A DNA stretch of 64,000 nt from Cellulomonas sp. Y8 (GCF_008033115.1 NZ_CP041203.1:3782001-3846000), one strand, 5' to 3'; shown: positions 27,001-35,906, counted from the stretch's first letter. Notes: generated by a model not told the origin, from the sequence alone. Numbers and translations are program-made.

Positions 27001-28011
27001 GTGACACAGCGACGCATCGGCGTCGACCTCGGCCGCACCGCCGTCCGGGTCGCCGAGGTCGACGGCGCGCCCGGCAAGCGGCTGCGGCTGCTGCGGTTCG
27101 GCGAGCACCCCCTGCCCCCGGGCTGCGTGGAGCGCGCGGAGGTGATCGACCCCCGCCGGGTGTCCGCGGCGGTGCGTCGCGCGTGCAAGACCGCCGGGGT
27201 GCGCAGCCGGGACGTCGTGCTCGGCGTCGCGGGGGAGCACGCGATCGTCCGCCCGATGACGCTGCCCGCGGCGAGCCGCGAGCAGATGCGCGCGTCCCTG
27301 CCGTTCCTGGTGCAGGAGAGCCTGCCCGTGCCGGTGGCGGACTGCGTGCTCGACTTCTACCCGATCCGCCGCGACGGTCAGCAGGTCGAGGGCCTGCTGG
27401 TCGCGGTGCCGGACGCGGCGACCGCCGCGGCGGTGCAGGCGGTCGAGCAGGCCGGGCTGCGCGTCGTGGGGGTGGACCTCGCGGCGTTCGCACTGGTCCG
27501 GGCCGTGGTCGTGCCGAGCGGCCCGCACGCCGTGGTCGCCGTCGTCGACGTGGGTGCCGACGGCATGCAGATCGTGGTCGCCGAGCACGGCGTGCCGCAG
27601 CTCGTGCGGTTCGGCGCGGTCGCCGGCGCGGCGCTGGTGGCGGAGCTCGCGCGGATCCTGCAGGTGGACCCGGACACCGCCGAGCAGGCGCTGCGCGACG
27701 ACCGCGCGCTGCACGGCGACCTCGCGCCGGTGGTCGCCGGGCACACCGAGCGGATGGCCGCGACCGTCGCCGAGACGCTCGCGTTCCACGCGCAGAGCGG
27801 CAACCGCCCCGTCGAGGCGGTGCTGCTGACCGGCCGCGGCGCGGGTCTGCCCGGGTTCGGCCAGTACCTCGCGACCTTCGCGCGCGTCCCGGTGTCGCTG
27901 CCCCGGGCGGACGGGGTGTTCGCGGTGGGCGGCAGGGCGGAGCGCGCCTGCGACGGGAGCCTGCCCGCCTGGGCGGTCGCCGCCGGGCTCGCCGTGGGTG
28001 GTGCCGCGTGA
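27001..28011 (+). CDS. pilM: Type IV pilus assembly protein PilM
   Basis: 336 residues with an FtsA/actin-like fold: RIGVDLGRTAVRVAEVDGAP, VVAVVDVGADGMQIVVAEHG, and LLTGRGAGLPGFGQYL. PilM is the cytoplasmic member of the PilMNO alignment complex and binds the PilN N-terminus. GTG 27001 has GAGGGA ahead of it. It overlaps pilN by four bases. PilM and its partners distinguish a true type IVa pilus from Tad or Com systems. Confidence 0.93.
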   Translation: MTQRRIGVDLGRTAVRVAEVDGAPGKRLRLLRFGEHPLPPGCVERAEVIDPRRVSAAVRRACKTAGVRSRDVVLGVAGEHAIVRPMTLPAASREQMRASLPFLVQESLPVPVADCVLDFYPIRRDGQQVEGLLVAVPDAATAAAVQAVEQAGLRVVGVDLAAFALVRAVVVPSGPHAVVAVVDVGADGMQIVVAEHGVPQLVRFGAVAGAALVAELARILQVDPDTAEQALRDDRALHGDLAPVVAGHTERMAATVAETLAFHAQSGNRPVEAVLLTGRGAGLPGFGQYLATFARVPVSLPRADGVFAVGGRAERACDGSLPAWAVAAGLAVGGAA

Positions 28012-28730
28012 GCCCGCTGCTCCAGCGAGGACGTGCGCCGGAGAGGGGAGCTGCGCGAGCACCGTCGGGCGCACGACCGGTCGTCGACCTGCTCCCCGAC
28101 GGCGTGCGGAACCGCCGCGCGCTGCGCGCCGTGCGGGTCCGCTGCGTCGCGCTGCTGCTCGCGGTGGTGCTGGCCCTGGTCGGGGCGCTCGCCTGGGGGT
28201 GGAGCACGCGGTCGTCGGCGCAGTCGCGGCACACAGCGGCGCGGGCGGAGTCGGACACGCTCGCCGCGCAGCTCGCGACGTACTCGGATCTCGTGAACCT
28301 CCGGTCGGAGATCACGGCGGTGCGGTCCGCGATCGCGGACGGGATGCGCAACGAGGTGCTCTGGGCGGACCTCGTCGTGCGCCTCGTCCTCAGCGTGCCG
28401 CCCTGGGCGGACCTGGAGAGCATGGCGATCCTCATCGTCTTCGAGACGGAGTACGAGACCCGCGCGGACGACGACCCGTTCGACCCCGGCGGCGCGATCG
28501 GCACCGTGACGTGGGTGGCGCACGTGCCGACCCTGGAGCAGAGCGGAGCGCTGCTCAGCGCCCTCGACGCCTCCGACGGGCTGTTCGGTGCGACGTTCAC
28601 CTCCGTCGACCTCGACGAGCAGACCGGCTGGCACAAGGTCTCGGGGACCGTCCGCCTCGACGACTCGGTCCGGTCCCACCGGTACGACGACGACGGTGAC
28701 GGCGACGACGCGCAGGAGGAGGCGGCATGA
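28008..28730 (+). CDS. pilN: Type IV pilus assembly protein PilN
   Basis: 240 residues. The cytoplasmic tail contains VVDLLPDGVRNRRALRAVR, matching the INLLP motif through which PilN binds PilM. One membrane helix (about 45-67), a coiled coil, and a ferredoxin-like periplasm-side domain follow. The acidic C-terminus (DDDGDGDDAQEEAA) is unusual but not informative. Overlaps at both ends (GTGA, ATGA). Confidence 0.88.
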   Translation: MSPLLQRGRAPERGAARAPSGARPVVDLLPDGVRNRRALRAVRVRCVALLLAVVLALVGALAWGWSTRSSAQSRHTAARAESDTLAAQLATYSDLVNLRSEITAVRSAIADGMRNEVLWADLVVRLVLSVPPWADLESMAILIVFETEYETRADDDPFDPGGAIGTVTWVAHVPTLEQSGALLSALDASDGLFGATFTSVDLDEQTGWHKVSGTVRLDDSVRSHRYDDDGDGDDAQEEAA

Positions 28731-29332
28731 CGGGGGCGCGCAGGCTCTGGTGGGCGGCGACCGTCGCGGTCGCGCTGCTGCTCACCGCCGGGTGCTGGTT
28801 CCTCGCGCTCTCCCCGGTGCTGGACGAGGCTCAGGAGGCGCGTGCAGCGGCGGACCGGGCCGAGCAGACCAACGAGGACCGGCGGCTCGAGATCGCGCGC
28901 CTCGCGGCGGAGCGGGAGAACCAGCCGGCGCTGGAGGCCGAGCTGGTCGAGCTGCGCCGGAGCTTCCCGACGACCCTGGAGCTCGAGCCGTTCGTGCAGC
29001 GGCTCGCGGACCTCGCCGCCCGGTCGGGTGCGGTCGTGCGGTCCGTCTCGCGCGCGGATCCCGCGGCGAGCGAGGTCGGCGGCGGCCGGCTGTACGAGGT
29101 GCGGGTGAGCCTCGACGTCGAGGGCGCGATCGAGCAGAAGCTCCAGTACCTGAGCGACCTGCAGTCGATGGACGACCGGCTGTTCCTGGTCACCGAGTGG
29201 AGCAACCCCGGCGACGACCAGAGCATGACGATCACCGGCTACACCTTCGTCCTGGTCGACGCCGACGCGGTCCCCGCGGCCGACGCCCCCGCCGAGGAGG
29301 CCGCCGACCCCGACGGCGAGGCGTCCCCGTGA
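28727..29332 (+). CDS. pilO: Type IV pilus assembly protein PilO
   Basis: 201 residues: one N-terminal membrane helix (about 8-30), a coiled coil ([20 protein letters not shown] type) and a ferredoxin-like domain (TLELEPFVQRLADLAARSGA ... DQSMTITGYTFVLV). It pairs with PilN to align the motor with the envelope. The C-terminal 20 residues are acidic and disordered. No PilP or PilQ follows, as expected for a monoderm. Confidence 0.88.
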   Translation: MTGARRLWWAATVAVALLLTAGCWFLALSPVLDEAQEARAAADRAEQTNEDRRLEIARLAAERENQPALEAELVELRRSFPTTLELEPFVQRLADLAARSGAVVRSVSRADPAASEVGGGRLYEVRVSLDVEGAIEQKLQYLSDLQSMDDRLFLVTEWSNPGDDQSMTITGYTFVLVDADAVPAADAPAEEAADPDGEASP

Positions 29333-31197
29333 CCCGCCGTCCCGCCCGGTGGCGCCGCGCCCGCGACGAGGGCTTCACCCTCGTCGAGTCCGTCGTCGCC
29401 ACCACGCTGTTCGGCATCTTCGCCGCGACGCTGCTCACGTTCGTGATGGGCACGTTCCGGATGTCGGTGGAGACGCAGCGCCGGCTGACCGCGACGCACC
29501 TCGCGTCGGGCTCCGTCGCGGAGGCCCGGGAGCTCGCCGCGCGCCCCGCGGTCGTCGCCGGCGGGCCGGCCGCCCCCTCGATCGACCTGACGTTCCTGGA
29601 CGGCACGAGCGTCGTCGACGTGGGCGGCACGCCGTTCCAGGTGACGCGGACGAGCCGCGCGGTGACGGCGGCCGGCGACGACGTGTGCGAGGCCGGGCTG
29701 TCCGGCGCCGCCGCGGCGGCCGCGCTGGTGGAGGTGACCGTCGAGGTGTCGTGGTCGACGGGGTCCGCGCCGGTGCGGCTGGTCGAGCGTGCGGCGCTCG
29801 CGGGACACTCCTTCGTCGTGGTGCGGGTGCACGACGAGACGGCTCCGGTCGCGGGCGTGAAGGTCGAGCTGCTGACGTCGGCCCAGCGCACGGGCGGCAC
29901 GCCCACGGCCTCCTCGACGACGACCAGCGCCGGCGGCTGCGCCGTGTTCGAGGTCGACCCCGCCGCCGACCCCGCGCCGTACTACTGGTACGCGGTGCAG
30001 GCGGGCGACGCCTCGTCGGCCTCGGCGCAGTACGTGACCGCGGACGGGCGGTTCAGCACGGGGGCGCAGTACCTCGGCCGGGCCGAGGCCGGGATCGTGC
30101 GGTCCGCCGTCGTCGAGGTGCGCCGGGAGGCGACGCTGCGGTTCACGGTGCTGGACGCGGCCGGCGACGTCCTGACGGGCGAGCCGGACGACATCGAGGT
30201 CACGCTGGTCGCCACCGACGGGCACGCGGGCCGGGCCGAGCAGGTCCGGTCCACCGCCGAGACCGCCGAGACCCCGGTGGCCGACGACCGCTCGCAGGCG
30301 TCGTGGCGGTACCCGATGCGGCACCGGGACGTGGCCACGGAGGTCCCCTGGTGGGAGGGCGGGGGCACGCCCGTGGTGTCGCCCTCCGCGGTGACGATCA
30401 CGACGCACCCCGTCGACCAGGAGGTCGAGCCCGGCGGGACGGCGACGTTCGACGTCGAGGCGACCGGTGACGGGACGCTGCACGTGCTGTGGCAGGTGTC
30501 GAGCACGGGCGGCTACTCCTGGTACGACCTCGACCAGGGCGACGAGCTGACCCAGGTGCAGCTCGCGCCCGGTCTCGTGCTGCCGGACGGCACCGCCGAC
30601 CTGGGCAGGATGTCCGTGCGCGCCGTGGTGTCGAACGAGCTCGGCCACGCGGTGTCGCTGACCGCGCGCGTGCTGCTGACCGGTGCCGAGGAGGAGGACG
30701 AGGAGGAGGACCGGGCCGATCCCACGGTGATCACGGTGCCGCCGACCGACCAGGACGCGTCCGTGGGCGACGCGGTGGTCCTCGAGGTCGCCGCCGAGGG
30801 CGAGGGCCCCTTCGACGTGGTGTGGCAGTGCTCGTCCGACCGCGGCCTGACGTGGACCGACGTCGCCGCCGAGGTGGACATGTGGACCTGGACCACGCCG
30901 GCGCTGACGGCCGGTCAGCACCTGATGTGGTGCCGGGCGGTCGTCATCGGGACGGGCGGGATCGCCGTCTCGCCGCCGGCGACCATCTCCCTGTTCGCCG
31001 GGACGCGCGAGTTCGTGCTGCGCGCGCTCTGGCCGGCGGACTACACGCTCTGGATCGGCTCGCGGCCGGGGGCGCTGGTCCCGGTGCCGCTGCAGCCCGG
31101 CCGCGGCGTCGACGTGCTGCTGCACCAGGACGGCAGCGTGCTGGCGGTCCGCGACGCCGACGGCGTCGTCACGACGTCGGGGGACGGTGCGCCGTGA
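29329..31197 (+). CDS. Giant prepilin-like protein with Ig-type domains
   Basis: 622 residues. A prepilin leader with DEGFTLVESVVATTLFGIFA is followed by a pilin-like helix, so PilD should process it and it can enter the fibre. Beyond residue 170 are a carboxypeptidase-regulatory-like beta domain (VRVHDETAPVAGVKVELLTS) and two Ig-like repeats (VTITTHPVDQEVEPGGTATF; VITVPPTDQDASVGDAVVLE), each with a tryptophan core (VLWQVSS; VVWQCSS). An acidic EEEDEEED linker joins them. A pilin this large can only cap the tip, so it may act as an adhesin. Encoded in the minor-pilin position with four-base overlaps. Confidence 0.87.
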   Translation: MTRRPARWRRARDEGFTLVESVVATTLFGIFAATLLTFVMGTFRMSVETQRRLTATHLASGSVAEARELAARPAVVAGGPAAPSIDLTFLDGTSVVDVGGTPFQVTRTSRAVTAAGDDVCEAGLSGAAAAAALVEVTVEVSWSTGSAPVRLVERAALAGHSFVVVRVHDETAPVAGVKVELLTSAQRTGGTPTASSTTTSAGGCAVFEVDPAADPAPYYWYAVQAGDASSASAQYVTADGRFSTGAQYLGRAEAGIVRSAVVEVRREATLRFTVLDAAGDVLTGEPDDIEVTLVATDGHAGRAEQVRSTAETAETPVADDRSQASWRYPMRHRDVATEVPWWEGGGTPVVSPSAVTITTHPVDQEVEPGGTATFDVEATGDGTLHVLWQVSSTGGYSWYDLDQGDELTQVQLAPGLVLPDGTADLGRMSVRAVVSNELGHAVSLTARVLLTGAEEEDEEEDRADPTVITVPPTDQDASVGDAVVLEVAAEGEGPFDVVWQCSSDRGLTWTDVAAEVDMWTWTTPALTAGQHLMWCRAVVIGTGGIAVSPPATISLFAGTREFVLRALWPADYTLWIGSRPGALVPVPLQPGRGVDVLLHQDGSVLAVRDADGVVTTSGDGAP

Positions 31198-31850
31198 CCG
31201 CGCTCCGAGGTCGCGCGGGCCGGTCCGCTGCCGACGCCGGCGTCACCCTCACCGAGCTGATCGTCGCCATGGCCGTGTTCGCGATCGTCCTGGTCGGCGT
31301 GGCGGCGCTCACCGCGGGCATCCAGCGCTCCGACCGCGCGGCGTGGGACCGGGTCGACGACGTCGAGGAGGGCCGGTACGCCCTCATGCAGCTGTCCCGG
31401 GTGATCGGGCGCGCGGTGGTGCCGACGACGGTCGGCGGGCGGGAGCGGGCCGCGTTCGCCGACCTCGCGCCGGACGCGCTCACCGTGTACGCGGACCTCG
31501 ACAACCCGGGCGGCGGGGCCGGGCCGTCGCGGGTGGAGTACGCGGTGGCCGACGGGGCGCTGACCCAGACCACCCGGCGCGCCGTGGCGGGCGACCGGGC
31601 CACCTACTGCGCGGACGACGAGGCGACGCCGGAGTGCGAGGGACGGGTGCAGGCCGTCGTCCTCGCGCGCGCCCTCCGGGACGGCGGCGACCCGCTGTTC
31701 ACCTACCTCGACGCCGCGGGGGACGAGACCGACGCCCCGCACCTCGTCCGCACGGTGCTGGTCTCGCTCGCCCTCCAGCAGGACCCCACCACCGGCGACG
31801 AGCCGACCCGGTTCACCGACCGCCTGACACCCTCGGGACTGCTGCCATGA
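31194..31850 (+). CDS. Minor prepilin, PilW/PilV-like
   Basis: 218 residues with leader ADAG/VTLTELIVAMAVFAIVLV; the usual Phe after the cleavage site is Val, which PilD tolerates in minor pilins. The globular part has two cysteines (TYCADDEATPEC) in a loop. Its place just after the giant prepilin and before the PilX-like protein fits a tip complex. Overlaps both neighbours by four bases. Confidence 0.87.
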   Translation: MTALRGRAGRSAADAGVTLTELIVAMAVFAIVLVGVAALTAGIQRSDRAAWDRVDDVEEGRYALMQLSRVIGRAVVPTTVGGRERAAFADLAPDALTVYADLDNPGGGAGPSRVEYAVADGALTQTTRRAVAGDRATYCADDEATPECEGRVQAVVLARALRDGGDPLFTYLDAAGDETDAPHLVRTVLVSLALQQDPTTGDEPTRFTDRLTPSGLLP

Positions 31851-33853
31851 CCCGCCGCCGCCGGCCCGACGCCGGCCTGTCCAGCGTGACCGTGCTGTTC
31901 ACGTTCCTGGCGCTCACCGCGCTGGCGATGGTCACGGCCGTGTACGCGGCGAACGCCGTCCGGCCCGCTGCCCGGCAGGCGCACTGGACGCAGGCGGGCG
32001 CCGCCGCCGAGGCCGGTGCCGCCGACTACCAGCAGCGCCTGCTCGCGGACCCCGCGTCCTGGCTGGACGTGGACTGCGACGACCCGGCGCTCGTGGGCCA
32101 GGACCCGGACGTGGTGCCGCACGCCTGCGCGTGGGCCGCCGGCGAGACGGGCTGGGCGCCCGTGACCGAGGGCGACGACCCGGCCTCGTCGCCCGCGTAC
32201 CACTACGAGGTGACGACTGCTCCCGACGAGCTCGACGACCTGTGGGCGACCTCGCTCACCCTGACGGTCACCGGCCGGTCCGGCTCGGTGGAGCGGGTGC
32301 TCGAGGTCCGGTTCGCCCGGGCGTCGACGGCCGACCACGCCCTGCACCAGGCCACGGACCTGGTCGAGCCGACGACCTGGGCGGAGGGCCGGCGCGCGCT
32401 GGGGCTGCCGACGGACCTGGCCGACGGCTGCGGCGCCGGCACGCTGCTCCTCGCGGCCGACCGGCCCGACGACTGCGCGAACCTCGCGACGCTCGCGGCC
32501 GGCGACGCGATCACCGGGAGCGTCCTGACGCGGGACCGGCTGGCGGTCGGCGGCACGGACCCGACGGCCGACGCCCCGCTGGTGGACGGCGAGTACGCCA
32601 CCGCGGACGCCGCCTGCGAGCCGGTCGACGGGGACCCCGCCACCTGGACGGCGTGCGTCGGCACGGCCTCCGGCGGGGACGCGTCGGCGGCCGAGGCCGA
32701 GGCGCTGCTCGGCGGCTGGGCGCCGGTGCAGCGGACCTGGACCGCGCTGCCGACGAGCACCGCGACGCTGTACGCCGACGTGCCGGGCTGCCACTACTAC
32801 GGCGCCACCCGGATCGTCGGCGAGGGCAGGGCCATGCGCGTCTGGTCGCCCGGGACCGCCGCCGCGGCGGCGCGGGGCGCGACGGTCGCGGTCGCCGGCC
32901 CCGACGGGGTGACGCCGACCTGCGGCACCGGGACGGTCGAGGTCCCGGACGGGCTCGCGGTCGTCGTCTGGACCACGCCGCAGGAGCACGCCGGCCCGGC
33001 CGGCACCTGGACCGTCGACACCCCGCTGGACACCGTCACCCGGGAGATCGGCGGCGACGGCCCCTACGGCCGGCTGCCCATCGGGAGCTACGGACCGACC
33101 CCCGATCCCGCGCTCGGCGCCGGGTGGCTGACCGGCGCGATCGACCCCGAGACGACCCGCACCACCAAGTGGGCCCGGTACGGCAACCTCTACCTGGAGG
33201 GGCAGTTCTCGCCCGGCGCCGACGACGGCGGCGGCGGGCTGACGTTCGTCGCGCAGGAGTCGGTCGTCGTCACCGGCGACGTGCTCCGCACCGGCGCCGG
33301 GCCGGGCGACGGCTGCGCCGACGTCGGCACCGAGTGCCTGCTCGGGATCGTGGCGGGGCGGGACGTCGAGGTGCTGAACCCCGTGGTCGCCGACCTCGTC
33401 GGGTCGGGCACGGACGCGGACGACGCCCGCTGGGAGTTCGGCCTCGAGATCGGGGCCACCACGGTGCGGGCGCCCACCGAGGCCGAGAGCCGCGTCGGGG
33501 ACTGGTTCGACTCCTGGCCGCACCGGTACAGCGACTACCGGACCGGGCTGACCCACCCCGAGAAGGACGCCGGCCCCGGGCTGCAGATCCAGGCCGCCGT
33601 GCAAGCCCTGTCCGGGACGCTGCGGGTGCAGCACCACTGGACCGCGGACCCCGGCTTCGACGTGGTGGTGCACGGCTCGCTCGCGCAGCGGTACGCCGGG
33701 GCGGTCGGACGGGCGGCCGTCGACGGCGACGGCGGGCACTACCCGACGATCGTGCACGACCCCGCGCTCACGAGCGGGACGCCGCCGTACCTCGCGCCGC
33801 TGCTCGGCGAGGCGTGGGAGGTGCGGGCGGTGACGGAGCTCGGGGCGCGCTGA
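31847..33853 (+). CDS. Large PilX-like pilus-associated protein
   Basis: 668 residues. One N-terminal membrane helix (about 12-35) follows MTRRRRPDAGLSSVTVLFTF, where Gly-Leu replaces the normal prepilin site, so whether PilD cuts it is unclear. The rest is extracellular, beta-rich and has several cysteine pairs (VDCDD, DGCGAG, PGCHYY, DGCADVGTEC). The family is like the large PilX/adhesin-type proteins closing pilus operons. It has no PilY1 beta-propeller signature that I can see. Last gene of the operon. Confidence 0.75.
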   Translation: MTRRRRPDAGLSSVTVLFTFLALTALAMVTAVYAANAVRPAARQAHWTQAGAAAEAGAADYQQRLLADPASWLDVDCDDPALVGQDPDVVPHACAWAAGETGWAPVTEGDDPASSPAYHYEVTTAPDELDDLWATSLTLTVTGRSGSVERVLEVRFARASTADHALHQATDLVEPTTWAEGRRALGLPTDLADGCGAGTLLLAADRPDDCANLATLAAGDAITGSVLTRDRLAVGGTDPTADAPLVDGEYATADAACEPVDGDPATWTACVGTASGGDASAAEAEALLGGWAPVQRTWTALPTSTATLYADVPGCHYYGATRIVGEGRAMRVWSPGTAAAAARGATVAVAGPDGVTPTCGTGTVEVPDGLAVVVWTTPQEHAGPAGTWTVDTPLDTVTREIGGDGPYGRLPIGSYGPTPDPALGAGWLTGAIDPETTRTTKWARYGNLYLEGQFSPGADDGGGGLTFVAQESVVVTGDVLRTGAGPGDGCADVGTECLLGIVAGRDVEVLNPVVADLVGSGTDADDARWEFGLEIGATTVRAPTEAESRVGDWFDSWPHRYSDYRTGLTHPEKDAGPGLQIQAAVQALSGTLRVQHHWTADPGFDVVVHGSLAQRYAGAVGRAAVDGDGGHYPTIVHDPALTSGTPPYLAPLLGEAWEVRAVTELGAR

Positions 33854-33908
33854 GCGGCCGCCGTGCGGTGCCGCCGTTGCGGCGTCCCCTCGGGCCCGAG
33901 CGAGTACT

Positions 33909-33953
33909 CGACGCGTCGAGCGAGCAGTCGCCGACTGCTCGCTCGACGCGTCG
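33909..33953. terminator. 45-bp perfect palindrome between convergent genes
   Basis: Two perfect 22-bp arms (33909-33930 and 33932-33953) are separated by one base. Each arm itself contains the palindrome CGACGCGTCG. It lies between the pilus operon and pilD, which are convergent, so bidirectional termination is likely; the near-zero loop would favour a cruciform. Confidence 0.8.
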
Positions 33954-34018
33954 GTTGCCCGCTCGCGGGGCGGGCGCGCCGGGCGGGCGTGGCCGGGGGC
34001 GACCGGGGCCGCGCCCGG

Positions 34019-34810
34019 CTACGCCAGCAGGCCCAGGTACCAGGCGCCGAGCCGCCCGCCCACCGCGATCCCGAGCCAGGCCCCGGCGAGCATCCACGGC
34101 CCGAACGGGATCCCCGACCGGCGGCCCGCGCGGCCGGCGAGCACGAGCCCGACGGCGTACAGCCCGCCCAGGAGGAACGCCGCGAACCCGCCGACGAGCA
34201 GCACGTCCCAGCCGAACCACGCCAGGCACAGCCCGAGCACGCCCGCGAGCTTCACGTCGCCGAGCCCCATCCCGCCCGGATACGCGAGGGCGGCCGCGAG
34301 GTAGAACGCGAGCAGCGCCGCGCCGCCGACCGCCGCCCGGCCGAGCGCCGCCCAGTCCGCCTCGCCGCCCGGGTTCCAGGACGCCAGCGCGAGCAGCGCC
34401 GCGCACACCGGGTACGCGGGCAGCACGAGCACGTCGGGGAGCCGGTGGACGTCCAGGTCGATGAGCGTGAGCGCCACCGAGAGCGCCGCCAGGTACAGCA
34501 GGACGGGCAGCGTCCACGCGACGCCGGCGGACGCGGCGACGACCGCGAACAGCAGCCCCGTGCCCGCCTCCACCAGCGGGTACCGGCGCGCGATCGGCGC
34601 GTCGCAGTCGCGGCACCGCCCCCGCAGCAGCAGCCAGGACAGCACCGGGACGTTGTCCCGCGCGCGGATCCGGTGGCTGCAGCGCGGGCACGCCGACGGC
34701 GGCCGGGCGACCGACCCGCCGCGCGGCACGCGCCAGACGACGACGTTGAGGAACGAGCCGATCGCGAGGCCGAGCACGGCGGTGGTGAGGACGAGCGGGG
34801 CAGCGGGCAC
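34019..34810 (-). CDS. pilD: Prepilin peptidase PilD
   Basis: 263 residues, about eight membrane helices. The N-terminal methyltransferase half has the zinc cysteines CPRC and CRDC. The aspartyl peptidase half has the first catalytic Asp in LIDLDVHRLPD and the second in GMGLGDVKLAG. It cleaves and N-methylates prepilins; all four pilin-like proteins of the facing operon are substrates. GTG 34810 has GAGGAG upstream. It is transcribed separately and towards the pilus operon. Confidence 0.96.
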   Translation of the reverse strand: MPAAPLVLTTAVLGLAIGSFLNVVVWRVPRGGSVARPPSACPRCSHRIRARDNVPVLSWLLLRGRCRDCDAPIARRYPLVEAGTGLLFAVVAASAGVAWTLPVLLYLAALSVALTLIDLDVHRLPDVLVLPAYPVCAALLALASWNPGGEADWAALGRAAVGGAALLAFYLAAALAYPGGMGLGDVKLAGVLGLCLAWFGWDVLLVGGFAAFLLGGLYAVGLVLAGRAGRRSGIPFGPWMLAGAWLGIAVGGRLGAWYLGLLA

Positions 34811-34910
34811 GGGGCTCCTCGCGGGTGCGGGGTGGGGCGGGACGTACGTCGGAGGACCGGTGCGGCGGTGCGCACGCGCGGAGGTCCGGGCGGCGGGCGG
34901 TCCTGGTGCA

Positions 34911-34958
34911 GGTCGTCAGGCGTGCTGGTCGTCAGGCGTGCGGGTCGTTAGGCGTGCG
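34911..34958. repeat. Three 16-bp tandem repeats at the 3' end of the Lsr2-like gene
   Basis: Units GGTCGTCAGGCGTGCT, GGTCGTCAGGCGTGCG and GGTCGTTAGGCGTGCG run from 34911 to 34958. The last copy includes the stop codon of the minus-strand gene, and the two outer copies place TGA triplets just behind it. A recent slippage expansion is likely. Confidence 0.8.
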
Positions 34959-35574
34959 GGTGGGTGGCGAGGTAGGCGGCCACGATCGCGGCCGGGAGGC
35001 GTCCCCGGTCGGCGACGCGCAGGCCGCGCTCGCGCGCCCAGGCGCGGACCCGCACGGGGTCCACGACCCGGCGGCAGTGCCGGCACCCGCGCTCTGCGGG
35101 GCCGGACGGCGGGGCCGGGTCGGCCGCCGGGCCAGCTGCAGGGTCGGTCCCGGGGTCGGCTCCGGGGGCGGTCGGGGCCCCGGCCGCCGGTGCGTCGCCG
35201 GGCGGGGACGGTGGTACCGGGTCGGGTGGCGTCCCGGTCCCGCCGGGGCGGTCGGTGTCCGCCCCGTCGACCGCGTCGACGGCGTGGTCCGCGGCGTCCG
35301 GACCGCCGGACCCGCACACCACCGTCCCGCCCGAGCGCAGCCAGCGGGTCAGCGTGTCCAGGGCCGCCTGCACGGCGGCCGGTTCCGGCAGGCCGGGGTC
35401 GTCGGGCGGTGGGTCCGCGCGGGTGTCCTCGGGCGGGCTCGCCGGCGGGTCCGGCGGTGGGTCCGGCGGCCGGTGGTCGGCGCGGTCCGGCGGCGGGCTG
35501 GGCGGCGGGCCGGCGGGCAGGGGCAGCCAGCCGCACGTGGCCCGGTCGGTCGGGAGGGCGGTCAGGTCGGTCAT
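34948..35574 (-). CDS. Lsr2 C-terminal-like DNA-binding protein with zinc-ribbon-like CxxC
   Basis: 208 residues. The last 35 (VRVRAWARERGLRVADRGRL then PAAIVAAYLATHP) match the DNA-binding half of the nucleoid protein Lsr2, which inserts an RGR hook into AT-rich minor groove; here the hook reads DRGRLP. Lsr2's N-terminal oligomerisation domain is absent. Instead there is a 110-residue Pro/Asp-rich linker and a CRHC pair just before the DNA-binding region, plus TVVCGSGG. ATG 35574 with GGAG is preferred to the upstream GTG. Probably a sequence- or AT-preferring regulator of nearby genes. Confidence 0.75.
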   Translation of the reverse strand: MTDLTALPTDRATCGWLPLPAGPPPSPPPDRADHRPPDPPPDPPASPPEDTRADPPPDDPGLPEPAAVQAALDTLTRWLRSGGTVVCGSGGPDAADHAVDAVDGADTDRPGGTGTPPDPVPPSPPGDAPAAGAPTAPGADPGTDPAAGPAADPAPPSGPAERGCRHCRRVVDPVRVRAWARERGLRVADRGRLPAAIVAAYLATHPHA

Positions 35575-35906
35575 CGGGCGCTCCGGTGCATCGGTGGGGA
35601 GGCGCGTCCCCGGCGCCGGGTCGGTGGCCGGCGTCGGGGGAGCCGCGCCGCCGCCGCCCGGGCTCGCGGGTTCACCGGTGCAGGTCCGGCGTGGCGCACG
35701 TCCTGCTTCCAGGGGTACCCGCACCGGAACCGCGCGCAAATGGCGGCCATACCTACTCAAATGGCTTGTTCGCGCGGATGCGTCGGGTGCTGGGCCCCGG
35801 GTCCCGAGGGCGGCGCGCGGGTTGCGGTTAGCCTCGACGTGCGATCGCGGGCGACAGCCTCAGCGCGGGACCGCACGTCACAGCAGCCGACGATCGGAGT
35901 GCAGCC
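35575..35906. promoter_or_regulatory. Divergent intergenic region with paired CAAATGGC direct repeats
   Basis: A locally AT-richer patch at 35735-35775 carries CAAATGGC twice (35737-35744 and 35758-35765), 21 bp apart, i.e. on the same helix face. TAGCCT near 35829 may be the -10 of the downstream lipoprotein gene. The repeats could bind the divergent Lsr2-like protein or another regulator. No gene is seen here. Confidence 0.5.

Noticed and set aside
35820..35835. Second DtxR/IdeR box (GGTTAGCCT)
   Set aside because: Only a half-site matches; the other arm is absent.
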